Positions 30,472 through 40,256 of a stretch of DNA of 64,000 bases are shown in pieces. A model generated the notes under the pieces. The model was not told the origin of the DNA. It did no database searches and saw nothing but the letters and a program-made list of their open reading frames with translations. Location of the stretch: NCBI RefSeq assembly GCF_002632465.1, contig NZ_NIBS01000001.1, forward strand, positions 279,711 through 343,710, read 5' to 3'. The DNA is from Xenorhabdus budapestensis (GTDB taxonomy: Bacteria > Pseudomonadota > Gammaproteobacteria > Enterobacterales > Enterobacteriaceae). How positions within the stretch are numbered: position 1 is the first letter of the stretch; each line of letters starts with the position of its first letter. The translations under genes and the position numbers were made by a program.

Positions 30472-31503
30472 TTATTTTTTCTGTTGTAAATATTGCTTAA
30501 AGGCCGGGCTATAACGTTCTTCAAAACCATCTTTAGTTTTGACTATCATAAAAACCGGAATGTTCAGTTTTTCAGCTAATTCCATTCCCTTAACTGGCCC
30601 TAACACATCTATCCCGGTAGAAAAACCATCTGCGCTCATGCAGGTCGGTGCAATAACCGTAATCGAAACCAGATTATGTCTGATGGGGTTCCCTGTTTTG
30701 GGATCAATGGTGTGAGAATAACGCACGCCATTCTGTTCAAAATAGTTGCGGTAATCACCCGATGTCGCGACAGCCATCTCACCCGGTTCAATAATTTCCT
30801 GAGCACTTTGCGTCATTCCACTATCGGATGGCTTTTCAATCGCAATTCGCCATGGAGTACCCTTACCGTTGTTTCCTGATGTGCGAACTTCACCACCAAT
30901 ATCAACCATGTAATTCCTGATATTCTGAGAAGCCAGGTATTCCGCGACCACATCAACACCGTAGCCTTTAGCAATAGAGGAAAGATCAACATATAATTCA
31001 GGAATGGACTTAATCAGATTATTACCTTCAACAGATAATTTATCGATCCCAATCCACGCACGGCGTGTTGCCAATTCTTCATCTGTTGGCGCTTTAGTCA
31101 CTCGTCCTTCCGGCCCAAATCCCCACAAATTCACTAATGGCCCAACAGTCACATCTAAAGCACCATCCGTCAATTGATTAATACGGGTAGCTTCCTTAAC
31201 CACTTTCGCTGTAGCTGTGGATACCGGAAAGGGTTTATTCACTTCACGACTTTGATTAAAACGACTCAATTCAGAATTTGGCCGATAAGTGGACATCTGG
31301 TCGTTTACTTCTTCTAATAAACGATCAATCTCTTTTTGCAGTTTTTCCGGGGAAGGTCCTGATAAATCAGTGATATACTTGATGGAGTAATAAGTTCCCA
31401 TCGTTTGCCCACTCAGGTTCTGTTGTTCTGGACCACCACATGCTGATAACAGCACGGCCATGAACATCAATACACCCCAGTTGATAATTTTTTTACTCAA
31501 CAT
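30472..31503 (-). CDS. apbE: FAD:protein FMN transferase ApbE
   Basis: ApbE attaches FMN covalently to threonines of NqrB and NqrC on the periplasmic side. The 343-residue lipoprotein has a signal ending in the lipobox LSA-Cys22. The ApbE domain includes GQTMGTYYSIKY near residue 32, the VDIGGEVRTSGNNGKG segment near residue 195 and SHTIDPKTGNPI near residue 263. It lies 128 bp after nqrF, the widest gap in the operon, which contains a dispersed repeat. Confidence 0.96.
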   Translation of the reverse strand: MLSKKIINWGVLMFMAVLLSACGGPEQQNLSGQTMGTYYSIKYITDLSGPSPEKLQKEIDRLLEEVNDQMSTYRPNSELSRFNQSREVNKPFPVSTATAKVVKEATRINQLTDGALDVTVGPLVNLWGFGPEGRVTKAPTDEELATRRAWIGIDKLSVEGNNLIKSIPELYVDLSSIAKGYGVDVVAEYLASQNIRNYMVDIGGEVRTSGNNGKGTPWRIAIEKPSDSGMTQSAQEIIEPGEMAVATSGDYRNYFEQNGVRYSHTIDPKTGNPIRHNLVSITVIAPTCMSADGFSTGIDVLGPVKGMELAEKLNIPVFMIVKTKDGFEERYSPAFKQYLQQKK

Positions 31504-31568
31504 AACTTACTCTTTCTGAATCATCAGCGCCCACGAAATGTGGGCGCTTATCGTTAAATCAAAGTGTT

Positions 31569-31609
31569 ATATACCCGGCGTTTTTCAATCTTAAAATCCA
31601 TAGGGTATA
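31569..31609. repeat. Short copy of a dispersed intergenic repeat with inverted ends
   Basis: The element starts TATACCCGGCGTTTTTCAA and ends TCTTAAAATCCATAGGGTAT(A). Its ends, TATACCC and GGGTATA, are inverted. Both halves match the longer copy at 48627-48684, which has an extra middle segment. It sits in the nqrF-apbE spacer and could fold in the mRNA. Confidence 0.65.
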
Positions 31610-31631
31610 GATCATGATCTGATTCAGATCA

Positions 31632-32858
31632 TCAGCCACCGAAATCATCCAGCATGATGTTTTCATCTTCTACACCAAGGTCTTTCAGCATCTTAATGAC
31701 CGCAGCATTCATGACCGGAGGCCCACACATGTAGAATTCACAATCTTCTGGTGCCGGATGGTCTTTCAGATAATTTTCATACAGGACGTTGTGAATAAAG
31801 CCTGTATAGCCATCCCAGTTATCTTCCGGCAAGGCATCAGACAGCGCAACATGCCAGGTAAAGTTTTCATTTTCTGCCGCCAGCTGATCGAAATCTTCGG
31901 TATAGAACATTTCACGCTTGGAACGGGCACCATACCAGAAAGAGATCTTACGATTGGAACTCAAACGATTGAGCTGATCGAAAATGTGAGAACGCATTGG
32001 TGCCATACCTGCACCACCGCCGATGAATACCATTTCAGCATCAGTATCCTTCGCGAAGAATTCACCGAATGGGCCGGAAATCGTCACTTTATCACCGGCT
32101 TTTAATGACCAGATGTAAGAAGACATGATACCCGGTGTCACATCAGGGTTTCTTGGCGGAGGTGTGGCAATACGCACGTTCAGCATAATGATGCCATGCT
32201 CTTCCGGATAGTTCGCCATTGAGTATGCACGAACTGTCGGCTCATTGACTTCAGAAACATAGCGGAACAAATTAAATTTATCCCAATCTTCGCGGTATTC
32301 CTGCGGTACATCAAAATCAACATAACGGGCAATATGTGGAGGACATTCAATCTGAATGTAACCACCTGCACGGAATGGTACGACTTCCCCATCAGGTACT
32401 TTCAGTTTCAATTCTTTAATGAAAGTTGCTTTGTTATCGTTAGAGATAACTTCACATTCCCATTTCTTAACGCCGAAGATCTCTTCCGGCAATTCAATTT
32501 TCAGGTCTTGCTTAACATTAACCTGACATGCCAGACGGCAGCCTTCTTTTGCTTCACGCTTGTTAATGTGAGACAGCTCTGTAGGCAGGATATCACCACC
32601 GCCTTCTCTGATCTTCACACGACACTGACCACAAGAGCCGCCACCACCACATGCTGAAGAAACGAAAATACCCTGATTGGCAAGCATACCCAACAACTTA
32701 TCACCAGCGGGAGCAGTAAAACTTTTCTCCTCATCGCCGTTGACTTCAACTTTAATATCCCCGGTGTTCACTAACTTCGATTTTGCGAACAAAATCATTG
32801 CCGTCAGCGCCAACACAATCAGGGTAAACATTACTACGCCTAGAATGATTATATCCAT
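31632..32858 (-). CDS. nqrF: Na+-NQR subunit F
   Basis: NqrF takes electrons from NADH. The 408-residue protein has one amino-terminal membrane helix and a ferredoxin-type 2Fe-2S domain with Cys70, Cys76, Cys79 and Cys111. A ferredoxin-reductase-like FAD domain follows ([13 protein letters not shown], about residues 210-222), then an NADH domain ([26 protein letters not shown]). It lies 15 bp after nqrE and has an AAGGAG ribosome site. Confidence 0.98.
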   Translation of the reverse strand: MDIIILGVVMFTLIVLALTAMILFAKSKLVNTGDIKVEVNGDEEKSFTAPAGDKLLGMLANQGIFVSSACGGGGSCGQCRVKIREGGGDILPTELSHINKREAKEGCRLACQVNVKQDLKIELPEEIFGVKKWECEVISNDNKATFIKELKLKVPDGEVVPFRAGGYIQIECPPHIARYVDFDVPQEYREDWDKFNLFRYVSEVNEPTVRAYSMANYPEEHGIIMLNVRIATPPPRNPDVTPGIMSSYIWSLKAGDKVTISGPFGEFFAKDTDAEMVFIGGGAGMAPMRSHIFDQLNRLSSNRKISFWYGARSKREMFYTEDFDQLAAENENFTWHVALSDALPEDNWDGYTGFIHNVLYENYLKDHPAPEDCEFYMCGPPVMNAAVIKMLKDLGVEDENIMLDDFGG

Positions 32859-32873
32859 GAATTCTTCTCTCCT

Positions 32874-33470
32874 TTAGAGCTGCACGCCGGAGAAGGACAT
32901 AAAACCCAATGCCATCAATCCGGTGGTAATAAAGGTGATCCCCAATCCTTTCAAACCTGCCGGAACATCCGCATATTTCATTTTTTCACGAATAGCGGCC
33001 ATCAGGACAATTGCCAGCATCCAGCCCATACCTGAACCAAAACCATATACGATGGATTCACCAAAGTTATAGTCACGCTGTGCCATGAAAGAAACACCAC
33101 CGAAAATCGCACAGTTCACCGTAATCAACGGCAGGAAAATCCCCAACGCGTTGTAAAGTGCAGGAACGTAACGATCAAGGATCATTTCCAGAATCTGCAC
33201 CAGTGCAGCGATCACACCGATAAAGGTAATGAAGTTCAGGAAACTCAGATCAACCCCATCAATCAAGGCTCCATCACGGAGTACCAGATTGTAAACAAGG
33301 TTATTGGCAGGAACAGAAATTCCCAAAACAACCGTTACGGCAACGCCCAGACCAAAAGCAGTTTTGACGTTTTTAGACACCGCCAGAAAAGTACACATAC
33401 CGAGAAAGAAGGATAACGCCATATTCTCGATAAAGACGGCACGGACAAATAAACTGATATAATGTTCCAT
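32874..33470 (-). CDS. nqrE: Na+-NQR subunit E
   Basis: NqrE is a membrane subunit with six helices. With NqrD it houses the intramembrane Fe centre: one ligand cysteine is in the MCTFLAVSK segment (Cys26) and another in [11 protein letters not shown] near residue 120. Its 198 residues are normal length. It lies 8 bp after nqrD. Confidence 0.97.
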   Translation of the reverse strand: MEHYISLFVRAVFIENMALSFFLGMCTFLAVSKNVKTAFGLGVAVTVVLGISVPANNLVYNLVLRDGALIDGVDLSFLNFITFIGVIAALVQILEMILDRYVPALYNALGIFLPLITVNCAIFGGVSFMAQRDYNFGESIVYGFGSGMGWMLAIVLMAAIREKMKYADVPAGLKGLGITFITTGLMALGFMSFSGVQL

Positions 33471-33478
33471 GTTGTCTG

Positions 33479-34108
33479 TTACTCCTTATCAACCTGCTCA
33501 GGTTTCAGAGTCCGCAGACCCCAAATCAGCATACCAATGATGAAAAATGCACTTGGTGCCAGCAGGAACAGACCGTTAGGCTGATACCAACCACCATTTT
33601 TGATGGATTCCATCACAGTAATACCCAACAGCTTTCCTGAGCCAAACAGTTCGCGCAAAAAGCCCACCAGTAACAAAATGACACCATAGCCTAAACCGTT
33701 ACCGATACCATCCATGAAACTTTCTACTGGAGGAGATTTCATGGCATAGGCTTCTGCACGTCCCATTACGATACAGTTAGTGATGATAAGGCCAACAAAC
33801 ACAGATAGCTGTTTTGAGATTTCATAGGCATATGCCCGCAAAATCTGGTCTACCACAATAACCAACGAGGCAATAATTGCCATCTGCACAATGATTCGCA
33901 CACTGCCCGGAATGTAATTACGAATCAACGAAATGAAAAAGTTAGAAAATGCTGTTACCAGTGTCACAGCAAGCGTCATCACCAATGCAGTTTCTAGTTT
34001 GGTTGTTACCGCTAATGCTGAACACACACCCAAAACCTGCAATGCAATTGGGTTATTATCAAACAGCGGCCCAAGAAGGACGCGTTTTATCTCTTTACTA
34101 TCAGCCAT
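33479..34108 (-). CDS. nqrD: Na+-NQR subunit D
   Basis: NqrD is the paralogous partner of NqrE, with six membrane helices in inverted topology. Cysteines in [13 protein letters not shown] (Cys29) and [13 protein letters not shown] (near residue 112) are the expected Fe ligands. It has 209 residues. Its start overlaps the end of nqrC by 8 bp, indicating coupled translation. Confidence 0.97.
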   Translation of the reverse strand: MADSKEIKRVLLGPLFDNNPIALQVLGVCSALAVTTKLETALVMTLAVTLVTAFSNFFISLIRNYIPGSVRIIVQMAIIASLVIVVDQILRAYAYEISKQLSVFVGLIITNCIVMGRAEAYAMKSPPVESFMDGIGNGLGYGVILLLVGFLRELFGSGKLLGITVMESIKNGGWYQPNGLFLLAPSAFFIIGMLIWGLRTLKPEQVDKE

Positions 34109-34895
34109 CTTTCAAGACTCCCTCGCGTACTTTTTTCAGGAACGGGCCAAAACCATTATCACCCAACCAGAAATCAAACATATGCTGAACACCGTTGGAA
34201 GTCAGAGTCGCGCCAGACAAACCATCTACACCATAAGGATTATCACCCGCGCCACCACGAACGATTTTGAGCACCGGAGCACCTTCCGGGTTATAAAGTT
34301 TTTTGCCAACCCATTGCTTACGCCATTGTGGGTTATCAACTTCACCACCCAATCCCGGTGTTTCGCCGTGAGAGTAGTAAGTAATGCCGCGAGATGTTAC
34401 GCCATCCACGTCAATGGAAATAAAGGCATACATCATTGACCACAGACCTGAACCATATATCGGCAATACCAGCTCAGTAGTTTTGCCGTGTTCATCTTTA
34501 ACCAGATAGATTTCTGTCATATCAGCCCGACGACGGATTTTCGCCAGATCCTGTTCTGGGGATAAAGCTATGCTGGTTTCATCACGGCGCAGGGCATTAT
34601 TCAGGTCAAAATTGCCATCACTTTTTTCGAGTATTGCTGTTTTCAAATCAAGCAATCTTGGCTGGATATGGCTGTCATAAGCTGCTTTGATTTCTGCTGT
34701 TGTCATGTCTGGTTTCAGCAAACCAGCAACATCCAGAATATTACGCTGTTTATCCAACAGTTTTTGTTCTTGTTGCTGTGCCCTCAAACCTACGGCTGAA
34801 CCAGCAACGACAATCGAACATACAAGGCACAACACAAAAACAACAAGAAACGTTCTGCCGATGCTGTCATTATTTTTTGGTTTATCATTAGCCAC
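34101..34895 (-). CDS. nqrC: Na+-NQR subunit C
   Basis: NqrC carries covalent FMN in the periplasm. The 264-residue protein has one amino-terminal membrane helix ([20 protein letters not shown]). The flavinylation motif is [10 protein letters not shown], with Thr230 of SGAT as the FMN attachment site made by ApbE. It overlaps nqrB by 8 bp and nqrD by 8 bp. Confidence 0.97.
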   Translation of the reverse strand: MANDKPKNNDSIGRTFLVVFVLCLVCSIVVAGSAVGLRAQQQEQKLLDKQRNILDVAGLLKPDMTTAEIKAAYDSHIQPRLLDLKTAILEKSDGNFDLNNALRRDETSIALSPEQDLAKIRRRADMTEIYLVKDEHGKTTELVLPIYGSGLWSMMYAFISIDVDGVTSRGITYYSHGETPGLGGEVDNPQWRKQWVGKKLYNPEGAPVLKIVRGGAGDNPYGVDGLSGATLTSNGVQHMFDFWLGDNGFGPFLKKVREGVLKDG

Positions 34896-36126
34896 GGGCT
34901 TTTCTCCGCTTAATATTGGCCTGTACGACCAAATAATCGAACAGTGGCGCGAACAGGTTAGCGAATAGAATCGCCAACATCATCCCTTCTGGGTAAGCTG
35001 GGTTTACAACACGGATCAGGATACACATCACCCCAATCAGAATGCCGTATGCCCATTTCCCTTTATCCGTAAATGCAGCAGATACGGGATCTGTTGCCAT
35101 AAAGATCATACCGAAAGCAAAGCCCCCCAGAACCATGTGCCAATACCATGGCATGGTGAACATTGGGTTAGTGTCTGAACCAATCGCATTAAACAGATAG
35201 GACATTGCAATCATACCGATCATGACACCAGCAACAATGCGCCATGAAGCGATGCGGGCAAACAGAATGATGGCACCACCGATGAAAATCATCAGAGTGG
35301 AAACTTCACCAACTGAACCTGGGATGTTACCAAGGAAAGCATCCATCCATGTTACAGGCTGACCTGTGATGGTGTTCATCAAAGCATGCTGGCCCGCATT
35401 CGCCCATTGAGACAGTGGGGTTGCCCCGGAAAAACCGTCAGCCGCAGTCCAGACTAAATCACCTGAAATTTGGGCAGGATAAGCAAAAAACAAGAAAGCA
35501 CGACCCGCCAGAGCCGGGTTAAGGAAGTTACGACCTGTACCACCAAAGATTTCTTTTGCAACTACGACACCAAAAGTAATCCCCAGTGCCGCCTGCCACA
35601 ATGGCAGTGTTGGCGGAACAATCAGTGCGAACAGAATAGAACTGACAAAGAAGCCTTCGTTGATTTCATGTTTGCGGATAATGGCAAATAAGATTTCCCA
35701 AAAGCCACCAACCACAAAAACGACAGCATAAATTGGCAGGAAGTAGGTTGCCCCCAGCAGCATTTTGCTGCCCCACCCTGCATCTGGTGTCAGTGACGCA
35801 CCAAGATACTGGGCCAATATATAATGCCAGTCAGAAGCCAGAACCTGCTGTAGTGCTTCTCCACTGTATAGATGGGTTAATGCAGGTATCGCCTGATTCC
35901 CTACATTATACATTCCCCAGAACATGGCCGGAAAAACAGACATCCATACCAGAATCATCATACGCTTGAGGTCGATGGCATCACGGACGTGGGCGGTTCC
36001 CTTTGTCACTGTTCCCGGAGTGTAAAAAACGGTGCTTACTGCCTCATAGAGAGGATAATATTTTTCCAGCTTGCCACCGGCCTCAAAATGGTGTTCTACT
36101 TTCTCAAATAAATTTTTCAGGCCCAT
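34888..36126 (-). CDS. nqrB: Na+-NQR subunit B
   Basis: NqrB is the large membrane subunit that holds riboflavin, a second covalent FMN and the Na+ path, and binds quinone. The 412-residue protein has about ten helices. Thr236 in [12 protein letters not shown] is the flavinylation site. The segment [27 protein letters not shown] is highly conserved in the RnfD/NqrB family. It starts 3 bp after nqrA. Confidence 0.97.
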   Translation of the reverse strand: MGLKNLFEKVEHHFEAGGKLEKYYPLYEAVSTVFYTPGTVTKGTAHVRDAIDLKRMMILVWMSVFPAMFWGMYNVGNQAIPALTHLYSGEALQQVLASDWHYILAQYLGASLTPDAGWGSKMLLGATYFLPIYAVVFVVGGFWEILFAIIRKHEINEGFFVSSILFALIVPPTLPLWQAALGITFGVVVAKEIFGGTGRNFLNPALAGRAFLFFAYPAQISGDLVWTAADGFSGATPLSQWANAGQHALMNTITGQPVTWMDAFLGNIPGSVGEVSTLMIFIGGAIILFARIASWRIVAGVMIGMIAMSYLFNAIGSDTNPMFTMPWYWHMVLGGFAFGMIFMATDPVSAAFTDKGKWAYGILIGVMCILIRVVNPAYPEGMMLAILFANLFAPLFDYLVVQANIKRRKARG

Positions 36127-36129
36127 GAA

Positions 36130-37473
36130 TTACCCTTCCTGCTCAATCTTATTTAGCACTTCACGCAGTACCAGACCATACTCATATTTACCCGGGCAAA
36201 CATAAGTACACAGTGCCAAATCTTCTTCATCCAACTCCAGACAACCCAGTGTCTGAGCGCTGTCAGTGTCTCCCGCCAGCAAGTCACGCAGCAGATGAGT
36301 AGCCATAATGTCCAACGGCATCACCCGCTCATAGTTACCAATTGGCACCATAGAGCGCTCTCCGCCATTTGTAGTGGTTGAGAAAGCAAAACGTTTCTTT
36401 TTCAGGAAGTGACCGATGGTAGTACGGGTAATGGAGAATTTATTAATTCCCGGAGCAATCCAGCCAAACAGCTCTTTTTCACGCCCTTCAGCCAGAACAG
36501 AGACCAAAGTGTGGAAACGTCCCAGATAATGATGAACTTCATCTGATTTCATACCACACAATACAGAACCGGAAATGATACGGTTCTCACCTGCTTTCAA
36601 CTGACCTTGCGTCAACTCCAGCAAATCAACGCCCAGACGGGAACGAACTAAACGTGGTGATTTAACCTGCGGCCCTGCCAAAGAGATTATGCGATCAGTA
36701 TACAGTTCACCGGTTGTGAATAACTTACCGATAGCGATAACATCCTGATATCCCAAGTGCCATACTGTTTTTTGGGCACTGACTGATTCAATGAAATGAA
36801 TATGCGTTCCAACCAGCCCTGCCGGATGTGGACCGACAAATTGGTTGTACGTAATTTGAGAATTGTTCCCTGCATTTGGAATATTTCCAACGCCATGGCA
36901 GACGTGGATTTTTCCTACTGTCAGCTTTGACAGAATATTCAGACCATCAACAAAGGCCTCTTCCTGTGTCGCAATAACGACAGATGGATCAGCAGCCAGT
37001 GGCTGTGTATCTATTGCCGTGACAAAGATTGCCTTTGGTGTGGAACCGGGGACAGGTGAACGACTGAAAGGACGTGTACGCAACGCCGTCCACAGCCCTG
37101 ATGCAAGCAGGTTTTTTTCTACCTGTTCACGAGTCAGACCAGCAAGCTCGGCACGATCATAACGATCAAATGTGATTTGTTCATCACCACTAACTTCAAT
37201 CACAACAGATTGCAGTACACGACGTTCTCCGCGTCCAATGGTAACGACTTTCCCACTTGCGGGACTGGTAAAAACTACCCCTGGATTCTTTTTATCTTCA
37301 AAAAGAATTTGCCCTTTTTTAACATGCTCACCTTCCTTAACCAGCATAGAAGGACGCATTCCAACATATTCCTCGCCCAATAAGGCGACATAGCGAATTG
37401 TCGGACCATCTTCTATAACTTGGGCAGGCGCTCCTGCTATCGGGAGGTCGAGTCCTTTTTTAATTTTAATCAT
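36130..37473 (-). CDS. nqrA: Na+-NQR subunit A
   Basis: NqrA is the cytosolic subunit associated with ubiquinone binding. The 447-residue protein (Vibrio about 446) begins [23 protein letters not shown] and has the lipoyl-like segment [19 protein letters not shown]. It carries carboxyl cysteines in [12 protein letters not shown]. It is the first gene of nqrABCDEF-apbE-nqrM. No strong ribosome site is visible before its ATG. The complex exports Na+, which fits a salt-variable or host-blood environment. Confidence 0.97.
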   Translation of the reverse strand: MIKIKKGLDLPIAGAPAQVIEDGPTIRYVALLGEEYVGMRPSMLVKEGEHVKKGQILFEDKKNPGVVFTSPASGKVVTIGRGERRVLQSVVIEVSGDEQITFDRYDRAELAGLTREQVEKNLLASGLWTALRTRPFSRSPVPGSTPKAIFVTAIDTQPLAADPSVVIATQEEAFVDGLNILSKLTVGKIHVCHGVGNIPNAGNNSQITYNQFVGPHPAGLVGTHIHFIESVSAQKTVWHLGYQDVIAIGKLFTTGELYTDRIISLAGPQVKSPRLVRSRLGVDLLELTQGQLKAGENRIISGSVLCGMKSDEVHHYLGRFHTLVSVLAEGREKELFGWIAPGINKFSITRTTIGHFLKKKRFAFSTTTNGGERSMVPIGNYERVMPLDIMATHLLRDLLAGDTDSAQTLGCLELDEEDLALCTYVCPGKYEYGLVLREVLNKIEQEG

Positions 37474-37903
37474 AAGATTTGCACAAGTTTATCAGTTAAA
37501 TCATATGCTACAGATCATCCTGCGGAATTCCCCTGGGATAATGCAGCGACTTCAGTAATAAAAAACACGTTGAGTGGCATATGTCTCAAATTATTCATGC
37601 CGATAATCGTTACAATATTTTCTTAAGTTTCGCCGACAGCAATTCTAACATTTCCCCCAAACGCTGTCTGATTAATCAAGTGATTTAGCTCAAGCAAATA
37701 AAAATAATTTCTCTGCTGAACTGTAAACTACTCGATAAAGCCGAACCTAAGCCTCATTTTTCCCGACAAAGGAGTGCTTTTTGCGCAAGCGATTATTTTA
37801 TGGGAACCAAATATTGCGGTTATATTTACTCAGCATATTGCCATGACCTGATAACCTTAAACTCAGTATTTCATTAATTTATTAACTTTTAGGTAGCAAT
37901 GTT
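37474..37903. other. Divergent gene-free region nqrA / yafK
   Basis: This 430-bp AT-rich region must hold the nqr promoter (minus) and the yafK promoter (plus). A short inverted repeat GACAGC/GCTGTC lies at about 37635-37670. I see no clear operator, small gene or RNA gene. Confidence 0.5.
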
Positions 37904-38644
37904 ATGAAAGAAAAATTTATTTATTTCTCACTTATCTTACTTCTTACCAATATGCCAATTTTTACTCTGGCTAAAGGCGCATTATCAAGGAATAATTCAT
38001 TAAGTGGACACTTACCATTAAAACAGCTCGGCTCTGAGATCTTCATTCAAATATTCAAAGAAGACAAAGTTCTTGAACTCTATACCAAAAGCAACACCGG
38101 ACAATATCAATTAACCCAACGATATCCTGTTTGCAATTACTCCGGTGGTCTTGGCCCCAAGACATTGACCGGTGATTTCAAAAGCCCGGAAGGTTTTTAC
38201 CTCGTCAACCTTAAACAGTTAAAGCCGGATAGCAGCTATTATCGGGCCATTAATTTGGGCTTTCCTAACAAATTTGATAAATACCGAGGTTATTCTGGTA
38301 AGAATTTAATGATCCATGGTGAATGTAAATCCATTGGCTGCTATGCCATGACTAATCGTTATATGGATGAGATATATCGATATGCGGAAAGTGCACTCCA
38401 TCATGGGCAACGTGAAATCAAGATTAATATTTACCCTTTCAGGATGACGCCATCAAATATGAGACGTCATCACAATAACGCTAATTACTCATTTTGGGAA
38501 CAGTTACAGCCTGCCTATGAATATTTTGTCAAAAACAGCACACCCGCTACAGTCAATATCATCAGAGGACAATATATTGTTAGCGTGGCACCTCCACCTG
38601 CTCGGCAAAATCAATCAGAATATGCGTTCACCAAGGTGAAATAA
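37904..38644 (+). CDS. dpaA: L,D-transpeptidase-family protein YafK/DpaA
   Basis: In E. coli YafK (DpaA/LdtF) is a YkuD-fold periplasmic enzyme that releases Braun lipoprotein from peptidoglycan. The 246-residue protein has a signal peptide (to about TLA-KG, residue 23). The YkuD active-site motif is MIHGECKSIGCYAMTN, with His138 and catalytic Cys146. The carboxyl part contains a long helical WEQLQPAYEYFVKNS segment. Its last 30 bp overlap the convergent yafJ. The order yafK-yafJ-gmhA-fadE is ancestral. Confidence 0.93.
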   Translation: MKEKFIYFSLILLLTNMPIFTLAKGALSRNNSLSGHLPLKQLGSEIFIQIFKEDKVLELYTKSNTGQYQLTQRYPVCNYSGGLGPKTLTGDFKSPEGFYLVNLKQLKPDSSYYRAINLGFPNKFDKYRGYSGKNLMIHGECKSIGCYAMTNRYMDEIYRYAESALHHGQREIKINIYPFRMTPSNMRRHHNNANYSFWEQLQPAYEYFVKNSTPATVNIIRGQYIVSVAPPPARQNQSEYAFTKVK

Positions 38645-39382
38645 AACATAGCTCCCCGACTCAATTTTATTCCAGGTTTCGTTATGCGTTAAAGGCTGAG
38701 TTGCGATCACTGATACCACATCATCAGGGTGGGTATGTTGCTGAAAATCAATTTCAATATCCTGATCAAGTAATGTCGCCTTACCGAAAGGTGACCGACG
38801 GGTAATCCAATGCAATTGTGTCGAACAATAGGCCATCATAAATTTCCCGTCAGATAACAGCATATTGAACACCCCCTTTTCCCTGAGTGCATCTGCCAAT
38901 GATGCAATAAAACGGAACACCGCAGACCAGTTAGCAGGTCGCTTAGGATATTTGATTGATAATTGGTGCAATATCCAACAAAATGCCCGCTCACTGTCAG
39001 TTTCACCAACCGGACGATAATTTCCCGTTTTCAGGTTACGGTATCCTTTCAATTGACCATTGTGAGCGTAAGTCCAGTGTCTGCCCCACAACTCACGTGT
39101 AAACGGATGGGTATTGACCAGAGATACATTGCCGCGGTTGGCCTGACGAATATGGGCAATAATGGCCTCTGATTTGATCGGATAACCCTGAATAAAGCGG
39201 GCAACAGGTGAATGACAACAGGGTTGATGATCTTTGAAAGTTCGGTAGCCCAACCCTTGATAGAAAGTAATTCCCCAACCGTCCCTATGAGGGCCGGTAT
39301 TCCCGCCACGCTGGATCAGGCCACTCAAACTGAAAACAATATCCGTTGGTACATTGGCATTCATGCCAAGTAATTCACACAT
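38615..39382 (-). CDS. yafJ: Class II glutamine amidotransferase-like YafJ
   Basis: YafJ is a cytosolic N-terminal-nucleophile protein of the GATase type 2 family; its physiological substrate is unknown to me. The 255-residue protein starts MCELLGMN, so Cys2 is the expected nucleophile after Met removal. The segment RDGWGITFYQG and the NTHPFTRELWGRHWTYAHNGQL region are typical. It overlaps yafK tail to tail by 30 bp. An AGAGGTAG ribosome site is present. Confidence 0.92.
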   Translation of the reverse strand: MCELLGMNANVPTDIVFSLSGLIQRGGNTGPHRDGWGITFYQGLGYRTFKDHQPCCHSPVARFIQGYPIKSEAIIAHIRQANRGNVSLVNTHPFTRELWGRHWTYAHNGQLKGYRNLKTGNYRPVGETDSERAFCWILHQLSIKYPKRPANWSAVFRFIASLADALREKGVFNMLLSDGKFMMAYCSTQLHWITRRSPFGKATLLDQDIEIDFQQHTHPDDVVSVIATQPLTHNETWNKIESGSYVLFHLGERIF

Positions 39383-39416
39383 TGCCTACCTCTAACCTGC
39401 TCCTGACAATCTGTAA

Positions 39417-39998
39417 TCAGACTCTTATCATTTCTTTCTCAATTAACTGAATCAAAATATGGATCACTTTGATGTGAATTTCCTGGATGCGATCTGCATA
39501 ACCGAAATGCGGTACACGAATTTCAACATCTGCGGTTCCTGCCATTTTGCCGCCATCTTTACCAGTCAGCGTAATGACTTTCATCCCTTTTACGCGGGCA
39601 GCTTCAATTGCCTTAATAATATTACCGGAATTGCCTGAAGTCGAAATTCCGAGCAAAACGTCACCCTTCTGACCAACGGCCTCAATATAACGGGAAAACA
39701 CATAATCATAGCCAAAATCATTGCTAACACAGGATAAATGACTGGGATCAGAAATAGCGATACCAGGATATCCCGGACGATTTTCGCGATAACGGCCTGT
39801 CAATTCTTCCGCAAAATGCATAGCATCACAATGTGAACCGCCATTACCGCACGAAAGCACTTTTCCTCCCGCCTTAAATGAATCAGCCAACAAAACGGCT
39901 GCTTTTTGAATGGCCTCAATATTTGTATTATCGTTGAGGAAATTAGCCAGCGTCTCTGCGGCTTCGGATAGCTCACTGCGGATCAGATCTTGATACAT
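39417..39998 (-). CDS. gmhA: Sedoheptulose-7-phosphate isomerase GmhA
   Basis: GmhA (LpcA) converts sedoheptulose 7-phosphate to D-glycero-D-manno-heptose 7-phosphate for the LPS inner core. The start at 39998 ([21 protein letters not shown]) gives 193 residues, near the E. coli 192, and has AGGAG 10 bp upstream; an ATG at 40007 is closer than ideal to that site. The SIS domain shows [20 protein letters not shown] and [14 protein letters not shown]. Confidence 0.97.
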   Translation of the reverse strand: MYQDLIRSELSEAAETLANFLNDNTNIEAIQKAAVLLADSFKAGGKVLSCGNGGSHCDAMHFAEELTGRYRENRPGYPGIAISDPSHLSCVSNDFGYDYVFSRYIEAVGQKGDVLLGISTSGNSGNIIKAIEAARVKGMKVITLTGKDGGKMAGTADVEIRVPHFGYADRIQEIHIKVIHILIQLIEKEMIRV

Positions 39999-40206
39999 GG
40001 GACTCATACTCCTGAAAGGAAAGGTCTTCGGGATTAATAACAACAGTTACCCAGTGTAACGGATTCCCCCCCCTGAAAGAAGATACCATCACATCTCTAA
40101 AAAATTCCCCTACCAAAAACTTCAATGACTTTGTGAGCTAGATTGTAATTAAGATGTAAATGTATTGATAAATGTCTTTTCCTCAACTAAAAAAGAAGGA
40201 CATCAC

Positions 40207-40223
40207 AACAGGTCAGACCTCTG
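40207..40223. promoter_or_regulatory. Candidate FadR operator of fadE
   Basis: AACAGGTCAGACCTCTG fits the FadR consensus AACAGGTCNGACCNGNT at most positions, including the central GGTC-N-GACC. It lies 34-50 bp upstream of the fadE ATG, so FadR would repress fadE when long-chain acyl-CoA is low. Confidence 0.8.
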
Positions 40224-40256
40224 ACGACTCAACCTGAGATTTACAGGAGTTTTACT

